From Saprospiraceae bacterium (GTDB lineage: Bacteria; Bacteroidota; Bacteroidia; Chitinophagales; Saprospiraceae), in assembly GCA_020628645.1 (NCBI GenBank), contig JAHDES010000008.1, positions 74,607-138,606 on the forward strand: DNA of 64,000 bases. Reading direction: 5' to 3'. Positions 18,019 to 27,075 of this stretch are shown one piece after another. The notes beneath the pieces are model-generated. The model did no database searches and was not told the origin of the DNA. It worked only from the letters and a program-made list of their open reading frames with translations. Numbering within the stretch: the stretch's first letter is position 1; each line of letters starts with the position of its first letter. Position numbers and translations under genes: made by a program.

Positions 18019-19320
18019 TTACTCTTTTTCACTTTCGTATTTCTGTGCAAATTTTCGGTACAAACGCTTTTGCTTATTATCTACAGAAATAGATCGTCCT
18101 TGAATAAACGCATGGGTCACTTTACAAGTTCGCATATCAAGTGCATCTCCTTCACTAATGATAAGTGTGGCATCTTTTCCGTCTTCTAAAGATCCTGTTG
18201 TATCATCTATCCCTAAAATCTTAGCTGTATTCAACGTTAGCCCTTCAACTGCTTTTTCATAATCTAATCCAAAACCTGCAGCCTGACCCGCTTGAAAAGG
18301 TAGATTGCGCTGTTGCCAATATCCATCCATGCCAAACGCAAAAAGTACATTATTGTCAGAAAGAATCGTTGCTTTTTTGAAGGTTTGATCTATATCTTCA
18401 TCTGTGCGAGCAGGAAGACTTTGCGTCTCATCTAAGATAACGGCAATATCATTTTCTTTTAAAAATTCAGGAATTCGCCATGCATCATCTCCTCCAACGA
18501 GTACCATATTTATCCCTAATTTTTTCATTACTAAAACAGATTCCATGATCGTTTTTATATAATAGGTACTTACATATAATTTTTTACTACCATCGAATAA
18601 GCCACGCATAGCTTCAAACTTAAGATTGGTAGTAGATGGACTTGTTTGTATAGAATAAGCTTTTGCTTCTTTGAAAAACGCTTCTATTTCACGGACTTGT
18701 TCAGCGTATTTTTCATTTTGTTTGGTTACAGGATTTCCTGTCCACCAGCCAGTTCGAGTAAACATTCTAGGCCACGATAGATGAATCCCTTCGTCTATTT
18801 TATACGCCGCATCTTCCCAATTCCAAGCATCTAATTGAACAATACTACTTTGACCAGAAATTCGCCCCCCTTGAGGAACAACTTGAGCCATCAAAACACC
18901 ATTAGAACGAACCGTTGGTGTTACTCTAGAATCTGTATTATAGGCAATAATCGAACGAATACTCGGATTGAGATAACCAATTTCATTTGCATCACGAGTA
19001 GCGCGTACCGCTCCAATTTCCGAAAGACCAATTTGTGTATTGGGAGCAATAAATCCAGGATAAATATGTTTTCCTGTGGCATCAATCACTTGATAATCAT
19101 TCCAGTTTATAGGAGGTAAATTATTTAAACTAGCTACTTCTACGATTTTTCCTTTATCAAAAATGAGTAATCCATTTTCTAAAGCTGTACCATTTCCAAC
19201 ATGAATAGTACCACCTCGAATGGCGATAGCTTCCGATTGTGCAGGAGCAGGCGTTTCTTGAGCGATGGATAAGAAAAAACAAAAAATAGATAGAAAGAAA
19301 ACGGTTAATTTTTTCATCAC
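18019..19320 (-). CDS. Amidohydrolase-like secreted protein lacking the HxH metal site
   Basis: The 433-residue protein has a signal peptide (to about residue 21) and the fold signature of imidazolonepropionase-type amidohydrolases: an N-terminal beta-sandwich (GGTIHVGNGTALENG), and a C-terminal LTLNTAKILGIDDTTGSLEDGKDATLII segment split across two short motifs. The PGF strand that normally ends in a metal-binding HxH reads PGFIAPNTQIG, without histidines, so the usual binuclear site is missing. Such inactive-looking paralogues occur in Bacteroidota, often beside an intact copy, but here there is only one. It follows HMG-CoA reductase in the same direction by 37 bases. A binding or structural role is inferred. 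Confidence 0.75.
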   Translation of the reverse strand: MMKKLTVFFLSIFCFFLSIAQETPAPAQSEAIAIRGGTIHVGNGTALENGLLIFDKGKIVEVASLNNLPPINWNDYQVIDATGKHIYPGFIAPNTQIGLSEIGAVRATRDANEIGYLNPSIRSIIAYNTDSRVTPTVRSNGVLMAQVVPQGGRISGQSSIVQLDAWNWEDAAYKIDEGIHLSWPRMFTRTGWWTGNPVTKQNEKYAEQVREIEAFFKEAKAYSIQTSPSTTNLKFEAMRGLFDGSKKLYVSTYYIKTIMESVLVMKKLGINMVLVGGDDAWRIPEFLKENDIAVILDETQSLPARTDEDIDQTFKKATILSDNNVLFAFGMDGYWQQRNLPFQAGQAAGFGLDYEKAVEGLTLNTAKILGIDDTTGSLEDGKDATLIISEGDALDMRTCKVTHAFIQGRSISVDNKQKRLYRKFAQKYESEKE

Positions 19321-19357
19321 ACAGAATAGTTTGGAGGAAATTATTGCTAAAAATAGT

Positions 19358-20722
19358 CTATTCTTGCGGTTCTACCAAAACCTTCCTCCCTTTAAACTTT
19401 TTTTCGCGTAGCGAATTTAAATAATTACGTACAGCCGTAAAGGAAATCACCTCATTTTCGAAATAAGCAGTTGCAGCTTCTTCTTCTTGTTCAGATGCTT
19501 CTAAATGCACTAAAATATTTTTTAGATGCATCTTCATGTGTCCTTTTTGGATGCCTGTAGTGACTAACGATTTTACTGCTGCAAAATTTTGAGCTAAACC
19601 AGTCGCCGCGATTACCATCATCAATTCATGCGCTGAAGGATTTCCTAATAATTCCAACGAACGTTTAGCAATAGGATGTAATTTGGTTAGCCCTCCCACT
19701 GTTCCAACAGCTAAAGGAATATCTAACCAAAATTTAAAGATGCCATTTTCCACTTTACACGAACTCAAACTACGATATTGTCCATCTCGCGCAGCATAGG
19801 TATGTCCACCTGCCTCAATTGCTCGAAAATCATTTCCTGTTGCAAGAATGACTGCATCTATGCCGTTGAAGATACCTTTATTATGAGTAGTTGCTCGATA
19901 AGGATCAATCTGAGCAATACGAATGGCTTTCGCATATTTCTTCGCAAAAGTAGCTGCGTCCATTTTCCCATCAAATACTCCCAAATCTTCAATGGGGCAT
20001 TCTACCCAAGCTCGTACGACGCATTCTGGGGTGTAATTAGAAAGAATAGCCATGATGATATCGACCTCTCTTTCGGCTTCATCAAAAATAGGATGGGTTG
20101 CCATAAACGCTTGTAGCGAACGACCGAATTCCTCTAAAATCGAATTAATAAAATTCGCCCCCATAGAATCGCAAGTCTCAAAACTCACGCGTAATTGATA
20201 ATAATTTTCTTCTTGATTAGTAAAATCAATCAAATCAATATCTAAAATGCCACCCCCCCGTTTGACCATATTCGCAGTGATATGTGTCGTATCTGCGTGT
20301 AGTTTTTCTTTTAATTCTTCAAAGACGGCTTGTAGTTTTTGGACGTTGCCATTCCACGAAAAATGCAATTGCCCCATTTTCTTACTATCTAAGACCTTTG
20401 CATGAAAGCCGCCACGCTTCATCCAGAATTTAGCGGCACTCGAAGCTGCAGCTACGACTGAACTCTCTTCTATCACCATAGGAACAGCGTATGCTTTTCC
20501 ATTAATCACAAAATTGGGAGCAACTCCAAACGGTAAGTGGAAATTACTGATGGTGTTTTCACTAAAGCCATCTAGAATTTTTTGTTGCTCTTCATTATTG
20601 AGCCAGTAACTTTTTAATTCGCGAGCAACTGCTTCTGGGTCTTTAAAGAAATTTTCAACGATCCAACGAATTTTTCCTCGTTTAGAAAGTTTTGAAAATC
20701 CAGATATCGTTTTCTTTTTCAT
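19358..20722 (-). CDS. mvaA: Hydroxymethylglutaryl-CoA reductase, class II
   Basis: The enzyme interconverts HMG-CoA and mevalonate. In this setting, next to IPP isomerase, it most likely serves isoprenoid synthesis although class II enzymes are often named degradative. The 454 residues contain the class II landmarks: E85/E86 in PMVIEESSVVAAAS, the lysine of THNKGI, the aspartate of ATGNDFRAIEAGGH, and the histidine of GHMKMHLKNI near the C-terminus. No membrane anchor is present, unlike eukaryotic class I enzymes. The gene starts 46 bases after the isomerase stop, so the two are probably co-transcribed. Confidence 0.92.
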   Translation of the reverse strand: MKKKTISGFSKLSKRGKIRWIVENFFKDPEAVARELKSYWLNNEEQQKILDGFSENTISNFHLPFGVAPNFVINGKAYAVPMVIEESSVVAAASSAAKFWMKRGGFHAKVLDSKKMGQLHFSWNGNVQKLQAVFEELKEKLHADTTHITANMVKRGGGILDIDLIDFTNQEENYYQLRVSFETCDSMGANFINSILEEFGRSLQAFMATHPIFDEAEREVDIIMAILSNYTPECVVRAWVECPIEDLGVFDGKMDAATFAKKYAKAIRIAQIDPYRATTHNKGIFNGIDAVILATGNDFRAIEAGGHTYAARDGQYRSLSSCKVENGIFKFWLDIPLAVGTVGGLTKLHPIAKRSLELLGNPSAHELMMVIAATGLAQNFAAVKSLVTTGIQKGHMKMHLKNILVHLEASEQEEEAATAYFENEVISFTAVRNYLNSLREKKFKGRKVLVEPQE

Positions 20723-20768
20723 AGGAGCGTTATGTTCGAAATTGTCCTAACTAAATATAGACAATTTT

Positions 20769-21839
20769 TTAGTCTTTAATTCTTAAAAATGCATTCGCCA
20801 ATTCCAAGCCTTGCACTTGTGCATCTACATAATGATACAATTCTTCATACGAGCCTCTGGCGTGTTGTAAAAATGCGGAAGCCTGTCCGTAAATACAAGA
20901 AAAATTCAAGGAATTGATAAGATAATAGCCATCCAAGAAATTTTTGATACCACCCGAAATGATAATTTCTTGGCATTTTATTTTATCTCCAAGTTCTTCT
21001 TTTAGTCGATTGCAAAGCTGTACCATTTCCTCTGCACTATGCCCCACATAGGCCAATTGACTATAAATAGATTGCTTTAAAGAGTCACTACGTAATAGCT
21101 CTAGTTTTGAAAAGTTAGTTCCGCCATTCGCAGCAAAATCAACTGCGGCAAGTGGCAATTGTAATAATGCTTTTAAACTATGATACCCCATTCCTTGCCC
21201 CACTTCTTTTACAATCACTGGAAAATTCACAAAATTCAAAACCGTTTCGATGGTTTGAATAGGGGCAATTTTGAACCGATCTCCTTCAGGTTGTAACCAT
21301 TCTTGAAATGGATTAACATGAATAATCAAACCATCTGCACGAAGTTTATGTACTAAATCATTTACGCGTTGTAAATCATTATCGGCAATTAATTCCTCTA
21401 ATTGTGCAATCCCCAAATTTGCATAAAGCGGAAGATCATCTCCTATTTGATTACGAACATCAAAATCAGCTAAGGTTTCATCACTATACAACAATTGACG
21501 ACAAGAACCCAAGCCCATTCCCATTCCAAAATCTTTACAAGCTCGCGCCAAATTGTGGTTAATGGTATTTGCCAAAGCCGTTCCACCTGTCATACTAGAT
21601 ACCCAAAGCGGACAGCGCATTTCTTTACCGAGAAAAGAAAATTGATTTAGACTATTTCGTTCAGGATGAGCTTGAAATAACGGTTCATAATAAAACCGTT
21701 GATCCAATTTACCATTTTCAATTTGTGATTGAAATGCTAGTTCGATATGATCTTGCTTACGACTAGCTGCCGTAGGATCATTATCTATTGGAGGTGTTGA
21801 AATAATTTTTCCTTTGAGTTTTCTGTCCATTATAGTCAT
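20769..21839 (-). CDS. fni: Type 2 isopentenyl-diphosphate isomerase
   Basis: This FMN-dependent enzyme interconverts isopentenyl and dimethylallyl diphosphate. The 356-residue TIM barrel shows SSMTGGT, GMGLGSCRQLL, the NPFQEWLQPEGD loop with its catalytic glutamine, PVIVKEVGQGMG, and the phosphate-binding VDFAANGGTNF and ISGGI segments. Two starts are possible: the ATG at 21839 and one three codons later at 21830 (MDRKLKGK). A TAACTTTG box at 21860-21853 would place transcription start within a few bases of the first, which slightly favours the second. The gene heads the isoprenoid run and is divergent from the DUF5682 gene. Confidence 0.93.
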   Translation of the reverse strand: MTIMDRKLKGKIISTPPIDNDPTAASRKQDHIELAFQSQIENGKLDQRFYYEPLFQAHPERNSLNQFSFLGKEMRCPLWVSSMTGGTALANTINHNLARACKDFGMGMGLGSCRQLLYSDETLADFDVRNQIGDDLPLYANLGIAQLEELIADNDLQRVNDLVHKLRADGLIIHVNPFQEWLQPEGDRFKIAPIQTIETVLNFVNFPVIVKEVGQGMGYHSLKALLQLPLAAVDFAANGGTNFSKLELLRSDSLKQSIYSQLAYVGHSAEEMVQLCNRLKEELGDKIKCQEIIISGGIKNFLDGYYLINSLNFSCIYGQASAFLQHARGSYEELYHYVDAQVQGLELANAFLRIKD

Positions 21840-21852
21840 ACTGCGCGAATTA

Positions 21853-21860
21853 CAAAGTTA
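21853..21860 (-). promoter_or_regulatory. Probable -7 element for fni
   Basis: TAACTTTG on the minus strand fits TAnnTTTG. I find no TTG at the right distance upstream, so only half of the promoter is visible. The implied leader is very short. Confidence 0.35.
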
Positions 21861-22021
21861 AAAGATTCTTGTAAGAACGGGTAGAATTATCCAAGACAAG
21901 ATAAAATCGCTGTAAAAATTATATTTTGTCCTGTGTCGTGTATAACAGGTATAGGATAAAAAGGTTTATGTTATGAAGTGTCGAAATGAAAGTAATCAAC
22001 TGATTTCCACTAGAATCCTAT

Positions 22022-22029
22022 TATCTTTG
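22022..22029 (+). promoter_or_regulatory. Probable -7 element for the DUF5682 gene
   Basis: TATCTTTG lies 17 bases before the ATG at 22047 and fits the -7 consensus, implying a leader of about 10 bases. The -33 element is not recognisable. Confidence 0.4.
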
Positions 22030-22046
22030 GAAATAAATTTTCATCA

Positions 22047-24302
22047 ATGGAATTAGCCGTTTTCGGAATACGACATCATGGACCAGGTTCTGCCAGTGCT
22101 TTAATAAAGGCATTAGAAGAATTTCAACCGTCTATTGTTCTCATAGAAGGGCCACCAGATGCGGATAATTTGATTCAATATGTTGAAAATACGGAATTGA
22201 AACCACCCATTGCAATTTTGGTGTATAATCCTAAAAACCTGAGTCAAGCAAGCTATTATCCTTTTGCTGAATTTTCGCCAGAATGGCAAGCGATGTTGTA
22301 TGGAGTAAAGGAGCAAATTCCAGTTCGATTTATGGATATTCCACAATCTATCTTATTTGAACAAAAAAATATTGAAGCGGCTAAACAACAAATGGAATTA
22401 CCTTCTAAAAAAAGTTCCACCAAAAAAAATCTGCTTCAAAAAGATCCATTAGGATATATGGCGAAACTAGCAGGATATGAAGACAGCGAACGATGGTGGG
22501 AAATGACCTTTGAACAAGATGGTAGTGATGCTGCTATTTTTCCGTTGATAACAGAAATGATGCGTTTGTTGCGAGAAGATCATCAACCACCTCCAAGTGA
22601 GTTATTGCGAGAAGCGCACATGCGCAAAAGTATTCGTAAAGCACAAAAAGAAGGCTTTGAAAAGATAGCCGTCGTTTGTGGTGCGTGGCATAGCCCCGTT
22701 TTAGAAGATGTTAAACAGTTTAAAATTAGCACGGACAACGCCATTTTGCGAGGATTGAAAAAAGTAAAAACTAAATCGAGTTGGATTCCTTGGACCTACA
22801 AACGACTAGCGCGTCAAAGTGGTTATGGAGCAGGGGTGATTTCGCCAGCTTGGTATGAAACTCTGTTTAGGGATAAAAAAAATACTGTTGCGCAATGGAT
22901 GACAACAGCAGCTCGGCTCTTTCGAAAAGAAGGAATGGCAGCTTCTTCTGCAAATGTCATTGAAAGTGTTCGATTGGCAGAAACTTTAGCTGCTTTACGA
23001 AATTTGGCGATTCCTGGAATTGAAGAATTATCCGAGGCAGCTACGACCGTTTTAGGAGAGGGGCATACAGAGCGACTGGAATTAATCAAAGAAAAATTAA
23101 TTATCGGCGATGTTATTGGTCATGTACCCAATGACATTCCAATTCTTCCTTTACAAGAAGACATTGATAAATCTATCAAATCAGCTCGTCTGACCAAAGA
23201 ACGAAACACTTCGGAGGCAATAGAAAAAAAATTAGATCTCCGAAAAAATACAAATCTTGCCGCTAGTCATTTATTACATCGAATGCTGTTGTTGAATATT
23301 CCTTGGGGAACAGAATTAGCAGCGTCTAAATTTCAAACGGGGAGCTTCAATGAGCATTGGCGATTGTACTGGCAGGCGGAATTTGCCATTTCTATTATTG
23401 AGGCAGGCATGTGGGGCAATACGGTAGTAGAAGCCAGTACCAATTATGTGAATAAAATAGCACAAGAAAGCGATCAACTTCCAAAAATTACTCAATTAAT
23501 TGGGCAAACACTTAAAGCACATCTTCCTAATTGTATTCCTGTGTTGATTGATAAAATGCGAGATTTAGCAGCTATTACAAAAGATATTTATCGTTTGATG
23601 GAAGCCTTGCCTTCTTTGGTAGATGTATTGCGCTATGGAAGTACTCGTAAAATGGATATTTTAGTGATTGAAGAAGTCGTCAATGAATTGATACCTCGTA
23701 TCAGTATTGGTTTGCCGAATGCTTGCGTATCTATTGATGAAGAAGTGGCTACCGATATTTTACAGCAAATCAAACGCGTTCATCGTGCAATTTATATTTT
23801 GAATGATGACAATCATATTCAATCATGGATTTCTTGTTTGAAATTACTGGTTGATAACCATCAAGTACATCCTTTATTACAAGGGAATAGTTGTCGTATT
23901 TTATTTGATAAAACCTTGAGTTCTATAAATGAGGTGAGCCAACAAATGGCTTTTGCTTTATCTAATGGAAATGATCGAGCAAATGCCGCTTATTGGTTAG
24001 AAGGCTTTTTAGATGGTAGTGGTTTATTATTGATTCATTATGAAAAATTATGGCAAGTGGTTGATGATTGGGTGAGTCAATTGGAGATGGATAATTTTAT
24101 GGAGACGCTACCTTTATTACGACGAAGTTTTTCGAAATTCTCAGAACCAGAACGACAAAAGATGATGCAATTAATAGCACAAGTAGTCCCCAAAACTGAA
24201 AAAACAGAAGATGAAGTTGCTTTGAAAAAAATAGATGTAGGATATGACGAAAAACGAGCAAAGCAGGTATTAGCAACACTAGAGATGTTACTATGTAATT
24301 AA
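22047..24302 (+). CDS. DUF5682-family protein
   Basis: The 751-residue protein begins with the family signature IRHHGPGSA (8-16) followed by IVLIEGPPDAD (30-40), which resembles the start of TraB/PrgY-like proteins. The N-terminal 250 residues hold HMRKSIRKAQKEG and VVCGAWHSPVL, while the rest is helical with many Leu and Ile. There is no signal peptide or membrane segment, so it is cytoplasmic. In many genomes this family is encoded together with a MoxR-type AAA ATPase and von Willebrand A proteins; neither is adjacent here, so this copy is an orphan. Its biochemical activity is unknown. It converges on the peroxidase gene, with a REP-like palindrome in the gap. Confidence 0.8.
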   Translation: MELAVFGIRHHGPGSASALIKALEEFQPSIVLIEGPPDADNLIQYVENTELKPPIAILVYNPKNLSQASYYPFAEFSPEWQAMLYGVKEQIPVRFMDIPQSILFEQKNIEAAKQQMELPSKKSSTKKNLLQKDPLGYMAKLAGYEDSERWWEMTFEQDGSDAAIFPLITEMMRLLREDHQPPPSELLREAHMRKSIRKAQKEGFEKIAVVCGAWHSPVLEDVKQFKISTDNAILRGLKKVKTKSSWIPWTYKRLARQSGYGAGVISPAWYETLFRDKKNTVAQWMTTAARLFRKEGMAASSANVIESVRLAETLAALRNLAIPGIEELSEAATTVLGEGHTERLELIKEKLIIGDVIGHVPNDIPILPLQEDIDKSIKSARLTKERNTSEAIEKKLDLRKNTNLAASHLLHRMLLLNIPWGTELAASKFQTGSFNEHWRLYWQAEFAISIIEAGMWGNTVVEASTNYVNKIAQESDQLPKITQLIGQTLKAHLPNCIPVLIDKMRDLAAITKDIYRLMEALPSLVDVLRYGSTRKMDILVIEEVVNELIPRISIGLPNACVSIDEEVATDILQQIKRVHRAIYILNDDNHIQSWISCLKLLVDNHQVHPLLQGNSCRILFDKTLSSINEVSQQMAFALSNGNDRANAAYWLEGFLDGSGLLLIHYEKLWQVVDDWVSQLEMDNFMETLPLLRRSFSKFSEPERQKMMQLIAQVVPKTEKTEDEVALKKIDVGYDEKRAKQVLATLEMLLCN

Positions 24303-24310
24303 CTAAGGAT

Positions 24311-24343
24311 TATTCGTGGGACGACTTGAAGTTAGCCTCACGG
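24311..24343 (-). repeat. REP-like palindrome, copy 3 (minus orientation)
   Basis: Read on the minus strand the 33 bases are an imperfect palindrome whose 3' half AAGTCGTCnnACGA is identical to two copies at 54577 and 62392. It lies in the short gap between two convergent genes. Confidence 0.5.
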
Positions 24344-24355
24344 TATAAATGAAAA

Positions 24356-25693
24356 TTACTCACATCCCATTTGTGCGCGAGAAAGGATATCATTATTTGG
24401 GAAGCAATTGCCAGACAAAACAAATTCTGGAACATAACGATCTAAGTCATTATCATATAGTCCAGTCTCCAAAAATGTAGTCAAGGCAGTTATTTCTTCT
24501 TCATCTAAATCTAAAGGATGGAAAAGTGGTGATATTTGTGTATCAGGAATATTTGCGTTTTCAGCTATCCCATCATTAAAATATTCGACTACCTCACGTA
24601 AACTACGTTTACTACTTCCATGAAAATAGAAAGGTGATTTTTTAAGATTATACAGTTGAGGCACTTTAAATTTATACAGATCTTCATCTTTTCCTGTAAA
24701 CCCACCACGTCCTAAGTTTCGTTTATCCGTAATATCTGTATTAAAGGCTTCGCCCGTTTCATATAAATCTTTTACACCAATTGCATAAAATTCCATAGCA
24801 TTTAAACCTGCTGTTTTATGACAGTTGACACAACCTGCTTTTCCAAAGAATAATACTGCTCCTTCTTTTTCAAGTTCATTCATAGCTGTTTTATCACCTT
24901 TAAGCCATTGCTGAAACGGAGCTTCATTAGGCAAAAGCGTACGAATATAAGCAGAAATAGCAAAGCTAGCAGCTAGAGGAGAATAACGATCGTCAGCCGT
25001 CATATCTGGGAAAGCTAAATCGAAAAGTGGCGTATAATTATATTCATCTAGAACTTCTTTATTGACCACCATACGATGTACATGAAGCCCTTCTATATTT
25101 TGACTTTCTAAGCCTGCATAGCCAAGATGGTTGATTGCTGTCATTTCACTATTGTCCCAAACATCTTCCGTACCAGCATTTACTCCGCCTGCACCAAATG
25201 CTCCTGCCCAAGTAGAGTTTGTCACAAATGCAGAATTGAGTAGACTAAGGGGTCTTGCGCCTTGTACATCCATTTCATTTTCTTGATATAAATGAAATCG
25301 AGTACGACCTTCTCCATCTTCTCCAAAACCAATTCCTCCATCAGCAATACCTTGTACACGCCCAGGCATAAAGCCCTTTTCAGGAATATGACAACTCGCA
25401 CAAGAGTAGGTTTGCTTACCACTTTCTTGAATGGCATCTAAGCCTAAACCAGTTTCATAAAAAAGGAATTTACCAAGAGCAACTTTTTCTTTGGTGATAC
25501 GATTGCGTGGATCTTGTAGAAGAACATTATAATCACCTGTTTCGGGGAGAATAAAAGATGTATAGCTTCCATCGGTAGAGGCCCGATTAAGCGTGCGTTC
25601 GAGGGTTGCATCTAGTTCTGTAATCGTCAATTGATCGTTTTTACAAGAATAGAGCAGCCCAATTATCAAGATGAAGTATAATGTCCTTGTCAT
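24356..25693 (-). CDS. Di-heme cytochrome c peroxidase (MauG-like) lipoprotein
   Basis: The 445-residue protein starts with a lipoprotein signal (MTRTLYFILIIGLLYSC, lipid on C17). It carries two heme c sites, CASCH (C98, C101, H102) and CVNCH (C288, C291, H292), the arrangement of bacterial di-heme peroxidases and MauG relatives. Typical phrases are GKFLFYETGLG before the first heme and KVPQLYNLKKSPFYFHGSS late in the chain. It probably reduces peroxide or oxidises a partner in the periplasm. A longer frame opens at 25774, but the consensus promoter at 25764-25794 overlaps that start, so I use the ATG at 25693. Confidence 0.9.
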   Translation of the reverse strand: MTRTLYFILIIGLLYSCKNDQLTITELDATLERTLNRASTDGSYTSFILPETGDYNVLLQDPRNRITKEKVALGKFLFYETGLGLDAIQESGKQTYSCASCHIPEKGFMPGRVQGIADGGIGFGEDGEGRTRFHLYQENEMDVQGARPLSLLNSAFVTNSTWAGAFGAGGVNAGTEDVWDNSEMTAINHLGYAGLESQNIEGLHVHRMVVNKEVLDEYNYTPLFDLAFPDMTADDRYSPLAASFAISAYIRTLLPNEAPFQQWLKGDKTAMNELEKEGAVLFFGKAGCVNCHKTAGLNAMEFYAIGVKDLYETGEAFNTDITDKRNLGRGGFTGKDEDLYKFKVPQLYNLKKSPFYFHGSSKRSLREVVEYFNDGIAENANIPDTQISPLFHPLDLDEEEITALTTFLETGLYDNDLDRYVPEFVLSGNCFPNNDILSRAQMGCE

Positions 25694-26015
25694 CGTGTTC
25701 GGATAAAGGGATACTTTAAATGCTATGTAAATTGTGTTTAAATCAAGACGGGGTGTAACAGTACAAAAGTACATTCTATTTTCTCACCGTACAATATCCT
25801 GAAAATGGTATTTTTAATATAGTATTAAAAAATATATGTTTCTGTTTATACAATGAAATTGTACCACTAAATTAGTTAAATGTTACGATATTTTATAATA
25901 TTAACAAAATTGTAATATTTGATAAAGTGAAAATTTAAATAAAATCAAATAGAATTACATTGGTTGTAAATCAAAAATAAGGTGAGGAGTGTTTTAGATA
26001 GAGTTAAAAATATAA
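25694..26015. other. AT-rich gap between peroxidase and WG-repeat genes
   Basis: The right-hand gene ends here and the left-hand gene begins here, both on the minus strand. Apart from the peroxidase promoter I see only AT-rich sequence. I find no hairpin with a T tract for the WG-repeat transcript and no reading frame. Confidence 0.5.
25764..25794 (-). promoter_or_regulatory. Promoter of the di-heme peroxidase gene
   Basis: On the minus strand TTG (25794-25792), a 20-base spacer and TACTTTTG (25771-25764) match the consensus exactly. The leader would be about 64 bases. Confidence 0.65.
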
Positions 26016-27041
26016 TTATTCTACTTTTTCAGACCAAACTATAGTTCCTGACGTATTTATATAATGCCAATAATCGGCGCGTATAATTCTGGCGAGTCCA
26101 TCTTTAAAAGGGAAAACTTTATCAAAATGAGCATCAATAACTAGTTTTCCTTTTGAATTGATGTAACCCCATTTTTCGTTTTGTTTGACTTGTGCTAATC
26201 CATTTGAGAAGACGCCTGCGTCATCAAAAGTGGGTAAAATAGCTAATCGACCATCCTGATCTAAATAACCATACTTACCATTTATCTCTACTAGTGCAAG
26301 TCCTTCGGCAAAATCTCCAGCGAAATCATACATGGGTTGGGCTAATACTTGCCCTTCCTGTGTGATGAATCCATATTTTTCGTCTTGCATTACTAATGCA
26401 CGATCATCAAAAAAAGTGCCATTTGTATAGCCTTCTTCCCAATCAAATTGAGGTATTACAATTACATCTCCTTTAGCGTTAATTAAGCCCCATTTTTTAT
26501 CAGCAGCAATAACTGCTACGCCATTTTGAAAGTCACCTGCCCAATCAAATTGAGGTTCTATCACAATTTTCCCCTTAGCATTGATGTAGCCATATAAATC
26601 ATTTTCTACAATAGTAGCAAAACCATTTTTAAAATCGCCAGCCTTATCAAATTGAAAATTAATACACAAAGAACCTTCCTTATTAATATAACCCCATTGT
26701 TCATTCTGACAAACAGCAGCTTTTCCTTCACTAAAGTCATTGGCATCATCATATTGTACGTCTATAGCAAGGCTTCCTCTTTGGTCGATATAGCCCCATT
26801 GATTGACCAATTGTGCTTTTGCCAAGCCTTCTTCAAATAAACCAACATGATTGAAGAGGTGCTTCATCAATAAGCGACCAAGCGAATCAAGGGGTACTAA
26901 TTTATTATTGAAACGTACACGAGAAAAGTCGTTGTAAAAATCTTCTGCTTCATAGTATTGTGGCTCGATGACTACCTGCCCGTCACTATTTATAAAGCCA
27001 TACTTACCGTACTCTCTAATTTTAAAAAGTGGGTTTCCCAT
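26016..27041 (-). CDS. WG-repeat protein
   Basis: The protein consists of about nine to ten WG (KWG) repeats of roughly 36 residues, each with the core [KQE]-x-[WY]-G-[YFL]-I-[ND]-x-x-G, for example KYGFINSDG, QWGYIDQRG and KWGYINSKG. Such repeats form beta-rich structures of unknown function. From this start the protein has 341 residues and no signal peptide. The frame is open further upstream and could begin at 27125 or 27152, overlapping the preceding thioredoxin-like gene by 50-77 bases. I prefer 27041 because the first complete repeat starts right after it and the overlap disappears. It closes the HlyD / plug / TlpA run. Confidence 0.8.
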   Translation of the reverse strand: MGNPLFKIREYGKYGFINSDGQVVIEPQYYEAEDFYNDFSRVRFNNKLVPLDSLGRLLMKHLFNHVGLFEEGLAKAQLVNQWGYIDQRGSLAIDVQYDDANDFSEGKAAVCQNEQWGYINKEGSLCINFQFDKAGDFKNGFATIVENDLYGYINAKGKIVIEPQFDWAGDFQNGVAVIAADKKWGLINAKGDVIVIPQFDWEEGYTNGTFFDDRALVMQDEKYGFITQEGQVLAQPMYDFAGDFAEGLALVEINGKYGYLDQDGRLAILPTFDDAGVFSNGLAQVKQNEKWGYINSKGKLVIDAHFDKVFPFKDGLARIIRADYWHYINTSGTIVWSEKVE

Positions 27042-27075
27042 AGAATGTTTGCCGTTTTGTAGTAGCTGTAGTACA

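Noticed and set aside
25694..25774. Longer N-terminus for the di-heme peroxidase
   Set aside because: The extension overlaps a consensus promoter and would bury the lipoprotein signal that starts at 25693.
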